DNA of 64,000 bases from Nyssa sinensis (GCA_008638375.1 CM018038.1:16938985-17002984); one strand, 5' to 3'; positions 1 to 11,829 are shown, numbered from the stretch's first letter. The notes: a model not told the origin generated them from the letters alone. Made by a program: numbers and translations.

Positions 1-243
1 TCCAAGTCTCAAAATTATTTTATTACTTCTTTTTTAATAGAGAAACAAGTCATCTCAACCATCTTGTTGGAGAACTTATTACATGGTCCAAAGCCTTAGA
101 TTATGTTAATAGTTTCAATTAATCATAACTTAATATGTTAATAAAAATTATTTTATTATTTTTTACAAATCTAACATACTAAATACATGACAACTTGTTA
201 TTAGTCCTGAATCATACAATAAATTCTCATGACTATTGAGTAA

Positions 244-376
244 TGTTTGATAACACATGTACCTGTACATATATATATTTACAGCGTATAATCTATTTGA
301 ATGACATGAGATGTTTGATAGCACATGTATTTGTGCATATAAATTTACACGTATGGCCTATTTGAATGACATGGGT
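244..376. repeat. Diverged two-copy tandem repeat (~65 bp unit)
   Basis: Copy 1 (about 244-311) and copy 2 (about 312-376) both start with ATGTTTGATA, contain CACATGTA near the front, and end with CTATTTGAATGACATG. They differ by substitutions and small indels in the AT-rich middle. No associated gene is visible. Confidence 0.65.
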
Positions 377-870
377 GTAGATTTTATACTTATGTGAGTA
401 TATATGCACACATATGTGTCATGAAACATTACTCATAATTGTTATGAGTGATATCTCGACGGTCTTCTGGACATCCAATTACAAAAATAAATGTCTAAAC
501 AATGATCGTATGATGAGGGGTGAATTTTTTGAATCTAAATAATTTGGTGGTCGCCCAATCATCTAGATAGACTAATTCGCCGAACAGTAAACATTTGTAA
601 TTAGTCAACTTTTATATTTTAATAAATAATTAAAATTTTATTTTATTTTATTTTTTTATTAAGAGTTGGATATATCATTGAGTCCATGAATACTAATTTT
701 TTATTAGATGAATTTACTATTTTAACACATGATTAATTTCTCTATTTCATTATTATATTTTTAATTTTTCTTTCTTTTGTTTTATCTTTTATTTTAAAAT
801 AAATGAATTAAAATTAATAACGAAATTAAAAAAATTTCAAACAATAACTATTTGTATATGAAGCTCTTTG

Positions 871-890
871 ATATATATATATATATATAT
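871..890. repeat. (AT)10 microsatellite
   Basis: Uninterrupted AT dinucleotide run in AT-rich spacer. Confidence 0.9.
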
Positions 891-2762
891 AGCAACCTCT
901 TATTTTATTTTCATACAATATATAAAGTCAAATTTCTCTATAAAATTATATTAATATTATCTAATCCTTTAACGGTTTATTCCATGCCACCACAATAAAA
1001 CAAATTCGCCCTTTCGTTTTTTAACAAAAATTTCTATCAAAAGTCATTTTGAGATTTTACTTTTGAATTAGTATTATTTTTTTTTCGAAAGACTTTTGAG
1101 GAAAAAGCAAAGCATTCGGGATGCACGGCTGTGCATTTACAAATCTGACCAATATATAAAAGGACCAACCAAAAAAAAAAAACACACAAATTTCAAAATA
1201 AAAGTTACCAAATACTCCATTAACAATTTGATTCTTCAAAATCAGTTTTCAATAATCACTTTTAAAATTACGGCTATACTGTAATAGGAAGCACATGGTC
1301 TCTTTATAATTGAAAAACATGGAAAACGAAAAACAGAATGATTTCATTTTCATCTTCTCGGCCAGCCTGCGCATTTTAAACGAGCAGCAAACAGATCTTC
1401 CATCCTACTATGGTTGCATCCGCCTTCAAAAAATAATGCATATGCATTCATTCAGTGATGAGTCTACAACTTCCATTACAAATAAATAGGTGATTCCGAC
1501 ACAATGCATAAGCCTTCCCCAGCCCTACACTTGTGCAAAACTTCAGCATTAAGAAAGTTCTTGTGGATTCAACTCATTACATACATTTTTTTTAAAGCCT
1601 GTTAGGATCGACGATATTAATACCCTACTAACTATAACCCCACTTGACCCTGCGAGAATTTGAATCCTCTCCCTACTAGAATGAGCAGGTGAAGGTCCAT
1701 AAATTCAAAAACCTGGGGACAATAAACTGGAAACACCATTGCTTCATTCTGAATTTTTCTTGCAAAGACACCAATTCACTCAACTCAAACTCTTCAGACC
1801 TTCAAGTGAACAATGGGGACTAAAGCCAGAACTGACCCACCTTTTCTTTATAGCAAACTGTTTCAACAAAATGAGAAACGGCAGGGCAATTTATACCCAT
1901 TCCTCATGGCTCACGGATTCCCTAACTTGGTTCAACAAACTCTACACATAAGCAGATACTAATCTGCCAGATATTATAATTTACAACACAAATTCACAAT
2001 AGCTGGAGCTCAACAAACAGCCATGTACTTCTGTCGATCTGCTCAATAATGTAATTCAAATCACAGCTAAAACGTTATGTCCGGGGATATATCATTCCTA
2101 CCAACAGGTATAAAGGACAACACCACATAAATGAACTGCTTATGCGTGTGTGATTTATCCATCAAAATAAAAATAATTTGACCCACTTATTCCCCTTTCA
2201 AAATCCTACGGTGGTAAGAAACACCAACACCACATTATATGTGACTTACATCAACCTTTTTTTTTTTCAATTTCTTGCAAACCCCCTACGACAGCCGGAA
2301 AGAATGTGCTCGGAAACAGACCTTCAACTTTGCATTGATTTGAAATTAATCACCATAAAACAGAACACAGAAGCCCGTCGAGGAAATTTCCAAAGCCGTG
2401 GTTCAGGATTTAACTCGGAAGAATAATATAATCAGCGTAGAGCTGAATTTCAGACTAATCTTTGATGGCAAAAACAAAAATTGTCATGGCAATCCATGCA
2501 AGATATGGACACAAACCAAAACCAATGAGCTAGAAGTGTATCAGATGTCAAAACCTATAATTCAGGCCAAAATCTGGTTGCCAAGCAAGAGATGTCTAGT
2601 ACCAATGAAATTCAGATTATCTCAAGAGTTTCACACCAATGCGCAACTCAAAGAAACAAGTATGCCTTGGCCAAGATACACATGCTTGTCAAGCAATCAA
2701 CACACTGTAAATCGATAAAACCAATGAAAGGGGAAAAAGAAAAAAGAAAAGAAAAGAAAAAA

Positions 2763-2765
<3 letters not shown>

Positions 2766-2815
<50 letters not shown>
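2766..2815. repeat. (GA)25 microsatellite
   Basis: Uninterrupted GA/TC run of 25 units. It lies downstream of the RRM gene (minus strand) in probable 3' flanking or UTR sequence. The Ser/Leu- or Glu/Arg-rich open frames across it are artefacts of the repeat. Confidence 0.95.
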
Positions 2816-2818
<3 letters not shown>

Positions 2819-2829
2819 AGAGAAAAAAT

Positions 2830-3908
2830 AAGAAATTTCATTCCCCTTGATTCCATGTACATATATGATGGGAATTGGAAACCTAACCACTCTTCAATGG
2901 CTTTCTGTTTCCAAGCTTTAAGACTGAATAACATTCCTTTTTTTTTCCCAACAATGGGTATTCACATCAAGGAAAAGAAAGTATGAGGGAGACAAAATCT
3001 TATTTTTCGAAACCTTTTTTCTCAATTTCATAGCTTAAGATAAGCTTCAAGGAATGATGAAAATAGATTGATCAGTAAAAGTTTAAGAACAACTGAAAAA
3101 ATAAAACAAATTTCTAAAAAGTCCACTTCCAACCTCTCTATGCAGAACAAGACATGATACTAAGTGACTTGGATAGTAATACTATCCAAGTCACAAGGAA
3201 ACAACCTATGATACTATTGACAAAGTGGTGCAGGTATAAAGTATGAATATAGATTAAAACTTCTACAAGTAAAATGAAGTGTAAGAAGTTTGCACGAAAG
3301 GCGCACATGAAAATCCCTATAATTTTTACAATTATGCAAACAACAATTCTTCTCACTGTAAAAAGATGGTCTTAAACAAATAAATAAAAGAAATGACAAA
3401 ATCTAAATCACATTAGGTAACCTAAAATGAAGGTATACCCCTCGTATAGCCAGTATGAACACACCGATAAAGGCAAGGTGGACAGGAAAGCACTACAGTC
3501 GGACAACCATGTCGGCAGAGCAATATATTGCAGATATTGCCCCACAGATCAGAAAACTGAATTCAGATATACCAAAGCTGAAGCACCAAAGGAAGAATTG
3601 TTTCAATAAGGTTTAAGACACAACCAATACACAAACTAAACGAACTATGTATCAGATATGCATTTAAGGTAGAAAAAACAAATTAGAAAAAAGATAAAAA
3701 GGATTGAATCTAAAATAATTATATTACAGAAGTCTGAAATCCTGTACCCATGAATTATTGCAACTAACAATGACACATAGCAAGCAACATCTTTGTAATA
3801 AGGAAAAAGAGATCTAAAGAAAGGACATCTGAACAGTAAAACAACCCTAATCCCGTCAGTATAAGAATTTACTAACCTGTCAGTTCCCGTAAAAGAAGTA
3901 CAAATTAG
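2830..3908 (-). other. Probable 3' UTR / downstream region of the RRM gene
   Basis: No convincing open frame follows the stop codon at 3909. On the minus strand a good 5' splice site, ACAG|GTTAGT, occurs at about 3876, 33 bases past the stop. This suggests an intron in the 3' UTR, but the acceptor could not be chosen by eye. The small plus-strand frame at 3427-3609 has no recognisable domain and was not called. An exact short inverted repeat centred near 3181 (ACTTGGATAGTA/TACTATCCAAGT) could form a hairpin. Confidence 0.4.
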
Positions 3909-5503
3909 TCAACTAGAGTTCCCAACAGGGTAAGGCCTAAATTGCCCATTGGTACCTCTTTGGTTCTTTTTGCTAGTGGCAGCACCACAGCTTCCATCCA
4001 AATTCGAAGAATTCACATCAATATTTTCTCCATTGATCTGAGTATTCGTGGCCACCTGTGCATCACCTCCACCAAGTTGATTTAGCTTTCCATTCACTCC
4101 TGTACCCACAAACCCATTGTACCCGTTGGCAGCCAGGCCCATTACTCCAACCCCAATATTGTAGTATGGAGGATAGACAGCAGGCAATGGACTTCCCCTA
4201 ATACCAACCACCCCATGGCCACTCCAAGGACTCCTAGGCGGAGCCACTCCATAACCAATTCCACCATATCCTCCCATAGGGTATGCACCACCATAAATGG
4301 TTGCTCCATAAGGGTAACCTGCAACACCATCATACCCTGAAAAAGGCCCATAACCCGGAAGAATCCCGTATCTGGGACTATAAGGTGAGTAACTTCCATG
4401 CTGGTAACTGTTAAAGGTAGACCCTCTTCTGCTATCCACTCTTGCAATATAACCATTGTTACTATTGTTATTTTCCTCTTTTGGCACGGCCCTCTTTACC
4501 TCAACAAGCTTCCCGCTCAACTCATGGAATCTCTTCTGCATAACATCCTCAACAGCTTCCTCTGAATCAAAAGTGATAAACCCAAACCCCCTAGGCCGCT
4601 TGGTCACGCTGTCGTGCATGACAACTACATCTGTTATCCTACCAAACTTCTCAAAGTAATTTTTGAATTCTTCCTCAATTAGACTAGGTGATAAACCCCC
4701 TACAAAAATCTTCTTAGTCCTAATCTGCTCATTGCTCCTACCATTAATTCTACTGTTGTTCCTACTCAGTCCTCTATTCTGTTGTTGTTGATTTTGGTGT
4801 TGCTCGCTTCTGGGTATTGCTTCTTTCACATCTACCTATAATAATATTGCAAATAAAAAAGAAAAATCAAACACCACAAAAGATAAAAATCCATACAAAC
4901 ACACAGTATTCATATTTTATTGAAAAAAGAAAAAAAAAAAAAAAAGCAATTTGAAAATATAAATTTGGCCTTCTCCCTGAAAACAAGACACCCCGACTGA
5001 ACAATTAAGTGAAAAGGATAATTAAACACTAAAATTGATTTGTGCTTCTTTTCATAATACCGCATGCGCAACCAGAAAACAAGAACCTCTACAGGAAAAA
5101 AATTCACACTATATTTACAGGGGAGGAGAAAAATAAAGAAAAGATATTATGTGAGGGAAACGAGTGGTTCCAATATACACAGAGCATTATAATAGGAAAA
5201 AATAAAAATCAAACAGACAGAAAGGAAACCGTACATTAAATTTAAAATAAATAAATAAAAGAGGTATGTTGAACAGACCGTTCTTTCGAGAATGACATGG
5301 GAATCTTGAAGGGCTCTATCAACAGCAGATGGGTCAGAGAAGGAAACAAAAGCGAACCCTCTGGAGCTTCCGGTTTGTCGATCTTTAGCAACCACAGACG
5401 CAACTACATCACCGTACTTAGTGAAGTGATCTCTTAGTGTGTCTTCACTTGTCTCGCGAGAGATTCCTCCCACGAAAAGCTTGCTTCGGTCAGAGTCCAC
5501 CAT
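3909..5503 (-). CDS. Two-RRM RNA-binding protein, heterogeneous nuclear ribonucleoprotein 1-like
   Basis: Two exons on the minus strand, 5503-5279 and 4835-3909, join across a GT-AG intron (5278-4836) to give about 383 residues. The start is the ATG at 5503 in the context MVDSDRSKLFVGG. RRM1 (about residues 7-80) has RNP2 KLFVGGI and RNP1 RGFAFVSF. The exon junction restores RTVDVKEAIPR, the usual end of RRM1. RRM2 (about 110-190) has RNP2 KIFVGGL and RNP1 RGFGFITF and ends VEVKRAVP. A Gln/Asn-rich linker separates the RRMs, and the C-terminal half is rich in Gly, Tyr and Pro. That architecture is typical of plant hnRNP A/B- and Musashi-like proteins, which bind RNA in nucleus and cytoplasm. 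The frame is intact. Its RNA targets cannot be told from sequence. An open-frame extension past the exon-1 donor is intron translation. Confidence 0.93.
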
Positions 5504-5520
5504 GGTGAACGAGTGAACGA

Positions 5521-5554
5521 AACCCTAAAACCCTAACAACAGAGAAACCCTAAA
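5521..5554 (-). promoter_or_regulatory. Telo-box-like repeats in the RRM gene leader
   Basis: Three copies of AAACCCTAA or a close variant (TTAGGGTTT on the gene strand) lie within about 50 bases upstream of the RRM start codon. Telo boxes are known in promoters and 5' leaders of plant genes for translation and RNA-handling factors. A role here is inference from position and repetition. Confidence 0.55.
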
Positions 5555-5822
5555 ATTTTCAGAACAAGGAAGCGTAAAATATTCTAGGTTTTTTTTTTTT
5601 TTTTATTGAGAAACCCAGATATACTTAAAAACTTGAGTCAAATCGTGTTAATGTAACTTTGTTAAGGAACCCAACTGACATGTACTTCTAATTTGTCCTG
5701 TCCTTGATTCCAAACACTCTTCCTCACTTTCCTTTTTTTTTTTTTTTTCTAAATTTATCTCTTTTACAATTTAATATTTTTAAGTTACTCCAATCAGATC
5801 GGTCTAAATCCTAGGCTTCTCA
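5555..5822. other. Upstream spacer of the RRM gene
   Basis: T-rich tracts (5588-5604 and about 5731-5748) and AT-rich sequence between the RRM leader and the Mutator-like element. It is presumably the proximal promoter of the minus-strand gene. No clear TATA box was chosen. Confidence 0.4.
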
Positions 5823-5831
5823 TAAAATAAA

Positions 5832-7907
5832 GGAATAATTTATACTTATTTTTCTTGAAATTTTTGATAATTGTAAAAAATTTTCTTATATTTTCTGAAA
5901 TAATACTGTTCCCTTCTAATTTTAATGTCGATAATAAATTCTCCCTTCCGTCAATGACCATCAATGAGCTAACAGAATTTGATGATGTAAGCAAATTTTT
6001 TTATCTAAATACTAATTTTATCCCTTACAAGTAATGACTAAGTGACAAAACTACCCTCACTTTAATAATAATCTTTTTAATTAAAAAAAAAAAAAATTCC
6101 TCCTTCCATCTCCTCTCTCTCTCTACCTTCCTTCAAACCCATTTCTCTCTCTCTCTCTACAACCCACTTTCTACCTTCCTTCAAACCCATTTCTCTCTCT
6201 CTACAACCCACTTTCTCTCTCTCAACTTCAAGAATCCTCTTCCATGGCCCTGGTTTTCCTCTTTCTCTCTCTTTATGTATCACTTCCATCCTCTTATTTT
6301 TTTACAACCGAAGCATGACAATCGCTTATCATAGAGACCGCCGGTGAATTCTAAGGTTGCAGGTTATAGCAAAGAGAGATTCTGTTGATCTCCACAAATT
6401 TGCACCACCACCTCTTTATTGTATTGATCTCCACCAACAATCAAAATGTGTAATTACAGTCCATCAATCATACTAATGGTACTATTATTAATACAAACAA
6501 ACATGCCATTAAAGAAGACTTCTCCATGAAGAAACTCAAAGCTTGCTCCATTGACGAAACTCCATTAGCGTTTTCGTTCGAGTGGTGTTCCATAGGCGGC
6601 GGCGCTACTTTCATTACTGCTCTTTAACTGTCACAGGTGATCAAGATTGAACGGTGTTTAATTCATGGTTAAGCCCACCAAACTCAAAACATTGGAAAAA
6701 ATTTCATTGTAAATATCCAAACATAGACATTGAAGAAGAAAACATTTTTTTTTCAGAGAGAGAGAGAGGGGGGGTTACCAGAGTGCAGAGCGAGGGAGAG
6801 AAGATGTTCTCTTGTTTGAAATCGAAAGATTCTTTCTTTTAAACCGAAACAACTATCATGCTATGACATTATCAGATTGGATAATTTGATTTCGTTGAAC
6901 CGTTGGTGATGGGGTTGTTTTGATACAGTGTTTCTCTCTCTATCTCAATAAAACTCTCTCAAAGCTCCTTTCTGTTATATGTTTCTCTCTCTAGAATCCA
7001 TGGAAGATCCAGAGCTCTCTCTCTCTCTAAAATTCACACACGCTTCCTCTGCTCTCTCTCCTCCCTCTTTAATCAGAACCAAGCTCACAACCACCGTGAG
7101 AATCAATAATCGAACTTGGCCTCTAATCAGAGAGAATAGTTCTAATCTTCTTACGGGGAAAAAATGGTTGAAGAAACAATACAAGAGACATTTCACAAAC
7201 CATTCGTTACTCTGCATCATACTTACCAATAAATTTCAATACATTTAAATTACATTGCTCGCTCGCTTGCTGCTTTCCTAGATATATCTTCGGTCAAAAA
7301 ACAGAAGGAAAGAAAATTAAAAAAGAGAGAGAGGAAAAAGAATTACGAGCAAGATGGCATGAACGGTATATTCATCCACCGATCACACTGGGTTGCGATA
7401 AACCAAGTAAATAATTGAATCATATTCATAACCCCTCATCCTCCTTGTGATGCCGCGGCAACCAGCCTCTGCCACGTCAATTCATATATAAAACCAATTA
7501 TAGATCAGAACCCATTAAATAACCACCATGAACTTGGAGTAAACAACAACAAAAAGCAAAGACAATTGGTTGAAGGAAACTATGGATTTGGTACTGGATC
7601 TGAAAGCTGATAAGCACTTTTGTTGATTGTTATTTGTGAAGTTGTTTGGTTGTTTCATTTGGATTCATGGATTTGAACTCTGTGATTGCAGAGAAATTGA
7701 GAGAGAGATGGATAAAAGGGTAAAGTAAATATGAGAGAGGAAGAAAAGGAAGAGAATTAAAATATGAGGGATAAAATAGTAAATGAACAAATTCTGTTAA
7801 TGCTGTTAAGCCGACAGGTCTGACAAGGGAACAGTGTTATTTCAGAAAGTATAGGGGAAGTTTCTGTAATTGTCAGAAACCTCAGGAAAGGTAAATGTAA
7901 TTATCCC
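5832..7907. mobile_element. Non-autonomous Mutator-like element (MULE) with long TIRs
   Basis: The 2076-bp element is flanked by a perfect 9-bp direct repeat TAAAATAAA (5823-5831 and 7908-7916), the Mutator TSD length. The left end starts GGAATAATTTA and the reverse complement of the right end starts GGGATAATTAC. Similarity between the ends runs through TTTCTGAAATAA(T/C)ACTG and on to TAACAGAATTTG, giving TIRs of about 150-190 bp. No transposase frame is visible. The interior holds several CT/GA-rich stretches and a short frame of 33 codons near 6525-6626, possibly captured sequence but unidentified. Structure and TSD make the MULE call firm; the origin of the interior is unknown. Confidence 0.85.
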
Positions 7908-7916
7908 TAAAATAAA

Positions 7917-8437
7917 TTAAAAAAATTATAAATACATACTATTTTTTTAGGGATAAAATTGTATTGATGTCTTTCATATTTTTGGATATTACATACGAAC
8001 CTTTAAAGTTTTATAAATTATATTAATTTTTCTTGTTAGACTTTCAACATTCTTAATAAATTACATAAACTTATTTTATCATCCTTATATTTAATTTTTG
8101 TATTTTTAATTTTTTTCCTATTTTTCTTTTAAAGATTTGACCATTTTAATTGTATGTGCTCTTAAGGAAAAAGAATTAAGGGCGGAAAAATTGAACTTAA
8201 TTTTTTCAGCATATTTTAAGTGACCAAATGAACTCAAATCAAGTGATCCGGTATGGAAATATTTTACGATTAACAACTCGAATCAAATTTGTGTATGAAA
8301 AAAATTGATCTTTTTATTTTGTATACGGGCCAACTTACTTTAAGCATCTTTACATTGATAAAATAAATTTTAAAATAATTTATAAATACACACTTTCTTT
8401 CTTGATACAAGTGATGTGGTATGGAAAAATTATGATA
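7917..8437. other. AT-rich spacer left of element A
   Basis: No gene seen. Sequence near 8276-8322 resembles sequence just right of element A (about 19690-19735): both contain AAATTTGTGTA followed by TTAATCTTTTTA-like DNA. An older local duplication probably predates the retrotransposon. Confidence 0.4.
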
Positions 8438-8442
8438 TTAGC

Positions 8443-8993
8443 TGATGCTGCACTTTTTGGCTCGCAAGGACTCTGGGCTCCACGACCTGAAAAACACTCA
8501 AAAAGGAGGGATCTGAGGGCAACCGAATTGACTCTAACGGTAGCCGCTCCAATGCTTAAGTCAATAAACTGAATTGAAAAGACTATAATGAAAGCCAAAG
8601 AATGAGCATAAAAATAACAACATACCTTAGGGTTTTATTTATAGGCTTTATGATTCCCAAGTTGATTAGGATTTGGAGCCGTGAAAGTAGGGATTTGATC
8701 ATCGGAGAATGGTAGTTACCATGTTGAACACTGCTCTTTGAGAGATATCTGTGAGTGGCAGTTTCCTTGTTGGAGACTGTTTCTGTATCCCTTGCTTGGT
8801 AGGGGCTTAAGGGGGTAACGAGGTCTGAACCAGAAAGGGCGCTCTAGAGGAGTTTTAGTCTGAGCATGAGTTCTGGAGGTTTAAATGTATAAGTCTGTTC
8901 TGTAAGCTTACCCTGCTCTGGATGATCAAGCATAATCAGATCTGTAAGCACACGTGTCTCAAGAGGATTAATCTGTCGGTTTGTGGTATATCA
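8443..8993 (-). repeat. 3' LTR of element A (left copy)
   Basis: 551 bp, starting TGATGCTGCAC and ending GGTATATCA on the plus strand. It lies next to the polypurine tract and so is the 3' LTR of the minus-strand element. On the minus strand it holds a TATAAATA box (about 8639-8646), the likely Pol II promoter of the LTR. Confidence 0.93.
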
Positions 8994-9010
8994 GCTACTC
9001 CCCTCCCCTC
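8994..9010 (-). other. Polypurine tract of element A
   Basis: The minus strand reads GAGGGGAGGGGAGTAGC and abuts the 3' LTR. This is the expected position and composition for the primer of plus-strand DNA synthesis. Confidence 0.85.
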
Positions 9011-9101
9011 GAGCCTTAGTTAGGGCTTGGCGCATAACTAGGGCTATGAGCTTCACGAAAAGTCACACATTTTGTCTCTCCATTTTTCAAGACAACCAAT
9101 T

Positions 9102-9215
9102 GATGGGTTATTTATTGTGCAGCCGATGTTTGGGCTTTCGAAGCCATTATTACCCTCAACCGTCATACCGATTCGGCTTGGGGGGCTCATATTTCTAATA
9201 TGTATATAAAGAGGG
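9102..9215 (+). promoter_or_regulatory. Putative internal plus-strand promoter 1 of element A
   Basis: A plus-strand TATATAAA (9203-9210) lies about 215 bp upstream of the first plus-strand start codon. The preceding block (GTTATTTATT, CGATGTTTGGGCTTTC, CCTCAACCGT) recurs upstream of the second plus-strand unit at 11642-11760, also followed by a TATA-like run. The duplication plus TATA boxes suggests a real promoter; no transcript evidence is available here. Confidence 0.55.
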
Positions 9216-9424
9216 GGAAAGGACTTTTTACGCCTTTCTTCTTCACTTGCTTTCACTGTATCAGAAACTCTACCATTGCTAATATCAGAACGATTGACGT
9301 ATCTTGAAATTCGAAGCGTGTCCGTTTGCTCGAAGCTTCCCTTTCCTTACTTGATTTCAGGTTCGATTTTTAATCCCTCTTACTATTCTCCCTTCTTTGC
9401 TTCGCCTTTTTCCTTTTGTCCGAC

Positions 9425-11298
9425 ATGTCTGGTCCTGGGTCACCCTCTGGTTCAGGAAGTTCTTCTAGGACAGTTACTCAACCTCAACCTATAAATATTC
9501 ATTCTTCTAGTGATGCTGAAAATAGGTCGGTAGGGTCCCCCTCCAGTATGAAGGTTAGGATAGTTAATGCGTTTGTGGAACCCCCAAATAGGGCTGGAGA
9601 ATCCTTTGGTCGACCTGCTCGTAGAGAGAAAGGTGAGAGTGCGATTACTGAGAGTATGTTAGAGGAGTTGTGGGAGAAGTATAGCCTCCCTTCGAATGTT
9701 ACTTTTAGGGTTCCAGACGCTCTGGATCTCCCTCGCGATGTTAGAGCGGGAGAAATTTGTGTTTATTTGGCTTAGTTTGAAATGGGACTGACACTCCCTC
9801 TTCCTGACCTTGTGAAACAATTCTTTTATTGGTTTAACATTTACCCTTCAGACCTCAACCTTAATAATTGGAGACATTTGTTAAGTTTCATAGTACTAGG
9901 GCATCTGAACAGTGTTGATGTGTCCATTGACCTAATCCGTAGTAATATGAATCTAAAATACATGAGGTCGGAAGGTCTCTTTTACATGTCTTTTGACAGT
10001 GGGTTCAGACCCCTTTCCTCTGTGCCCTCTTCCAACAAAACTTGAAGGAAGTGGTATTTCTTCATAAAAGGAGGATGGGAGCATGCAGACTTCCAAGACC
10101 ACTTCTCGACATTCCCTCGAACTACTGGGCCAAAGGGTGAGACCCAATTTTTCTTGTGACTGCTTTGATTTTGTTTCGTGACTGCCGAACTGATTAATTT
10201 GTGCTTTTTGTGCAGATAGGAGTGCGTGGAAGAGGCCTTGCTTCACTCCCGCGTTCCAAGAGCAATACTGCCAGCTTTCACAAACCAGCAACCGAGACCA
10301 TTCTGTCATCGTCAATCCTAAAAACTTGATGGCTGCTAAAAATCGCGTGGAGGAGCTGACGAAGGGTATAATGGCAAGGTGGGAGGCCGAGCTATCTCTA
10401 GTGGTGGGGGAGGTTTCTTCCCCAGTAGAACCCCCCTCCAAACGAAAAAGAGGAGATTAATCTCGAACTCCCCTGAACCTGCTGAAAGGGGGAGAGAGGC
10501 CCCTTCCCCTAGTTCCATGGTCCCCCCAGCCCCAGCGAGCAAAAGAGGCAAGGGGATGTTGGCGGCAACGGCCCCTCAAACCTCTGCTGATGCTGTTAAT
10601 CAGGCAATAAAAAAAGTCTTCAAGGATTTTTAGAAGGCTTCCTGAAGCTTAGGCCACAGAAGTCAAAGAAGCTTCTAGCTGATCTGGCTTCTCTTCAAGT
10701 TAAATTAAGTTCTTTGGTTTCCTCATTTCTTTTCCCTTTTTCTAAATACTTGATATTGACTTGCTTGTTCTATATACTGTAGACCTTGCATACCCTCTCT
10801 GCCCTAACGGAGGTCTCTCCATCTTCAGAAGAAGTTGACAAGCTTCAGGCGGAACTGGATGAGGTTAGGTTTCAGCTCGAAACTGCTAGATCTGTGACTC
10901 AAGAAACCGAGGAGAGGCTGAAGGAAACCCAGAACTCTCTGGCAGTCATGGAGTCCGAGAGGGATCTTCTTGTTCTGGAGGCAGAGAGACTTCAGAAGGA
11001 AATGGACGGCATGCGGTACCTCTATAATCAGAAGCTTGAGGAAACAGTTGAACAGGCCAAGTTTGAGACTAAGGCGGAAATGAAGGCAGAAGTTGAAGGG
11101 ATGGCTAATAACCTGATTCTATTCGACTTCAATAACTTCCAATCCAAATTCCTTGCCAAGTTTCTTAATTTTGATGTATCCTCAATTGTGCCTCCTAGAG
11201 TTGCTCCTCCCAAAGTTGTCGTCCTGAGCGGAGTGGTTGACGTCCCCCTTGTAGAACCTTCCCCAGCTAATGAGCCTGCCCCTATAGATCAAGCTTAG
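9425..11298 (+). pseudogene. Spliced plus-strand ('antisense') gene of element A, putative gypsy-type transposon domain protein, degraded
   Basis: Three exons are inferred: 9425-10136, 10216-10698 and 10783-11298, with GT-AG introns 10137-10215 and 10699-10782. The start is ATG 9425 (MSGPGSPSGSG). After a Ser-rich N-terminus comes a block with WFNIYPSDLN and FIVLGHLN that resembles the plant 'putative gypsy-type transposon' family (Pfam PF04195 as I recall it). A Pro- and Lys/Arg-rich segment and a Glu-rich coiled coil (exon 3) follow. The order and both intron positions match the plus-strand gene of element B. Damage: TAG at 9773 and TGA at 10043 where the element-B protein has Trp, plus a frameshift in exon 2 (about 10400-10440). 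AATAAA occurs at 11467. The protein's function in the element is not known. Confidence 0.75.
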
Positions 11299-11641
11299 AA
11301 TGTATATTTTACTGTTTTGAACTTTTAATGTACTGGATCATATTTATTAATGAGACAATCTTTTTTCTTAAAGCTTTTGTCTTCTTCTTTCATGTGTAGC
11401 CTTGAGTTGTACTGCTCTGTAGCATTTTAGTCCTTCAAATTTGTAGTTGATGTGAAAATTGTTGCAAATAAAGTTATTCTGGAACCCATTGTATGTCAGA
11501 TCAGATCTTAAACTGTTAACAGTTGTCTTCCGAGCTGTATAACTTGTAATAAGGCAGTGATTTGAAGACTAACTCTGCTTGTTGCATCATCTTAGAAGCT
11601 TTAACGCTTAACTAAGGCTTTTAGTCTTCCGAGAGGACCGT
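11299..11641. other. Spacer between the two plus-strand units of element A
   Basis: No coding signal. It holds a plus-strand AATAAA (11467-11472) that could serve the first unit. It ends where the second promoter-like block begins. Confidence 0.4.
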
Positions 11642-11760
11642 TTAATGTGTTATTTATTACACAACCGTCGTTTGGGCTTTCAAGGCCAACCTTTTCCTCA
11701 ACCGTTGCGACAGTCCGGATGGATGGCTTTTGGACTTCAAGGGTCTATATATATGAGAGA
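11642..11760 (+). promoter_or_regulatory. Putative internal plus-strand promoter 2 of element A
   Basis: Diverged copy of the block at 9102-9215: GTTATTTATTAC, CGTCGTTTGGGCTTTC and CCTCAACCGT appear in the same order. A TATATATATGAG run follows at about 11746. It lies about 80 bp upstream of the second plus-strand frame. No equivalent second unit is seen in element B. Confidence 0.5.
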
Positions 11761-11829
11761 GGGGCATGCTGTTGTGCCCAATCTTTTTGCTTTTTGCTCC
11801 CAAACTGTTTCCCCATCGGAGGGAATTGA

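Larger units (their letters stand above)
1..2765. other. AT-rich intergenic DNA, no gene recognised
   Basis: Low-complexity AT-rich sequence with frequent stops on both strands. The only open frames are under about 110 codons, and their composition looks like translated low-complexity DNA. A partial tandem duplication (244-376) and an (AT)n tract (871-890) are listed separately. The stretch from about 1700 to 2700 is less AT-rich and lies on the 3' side of the minus-strand RRM gene, so it could include distal transcribed sequence, but I see no coding signal. Confidence 0.6.

Noticed and set aside
1595..1690. Possible SINE or tRNA-like B box (GGATTCAAATTC on the minus strand)
   Set aside because: No matching A box, poly-T/A tail or target duplication could be seen.
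3427..3609. 60-codon plus-strand frame
   Set aside because: It lies in the probable 3' UTR of the minus-strand RRM gene and has no recognisable domain.
9953..10441. 162-codon minus-strand frame in element A
   Set aside because: It lies opposite the plus-strand gene whose domain similarity with element B fixes the coding strand.
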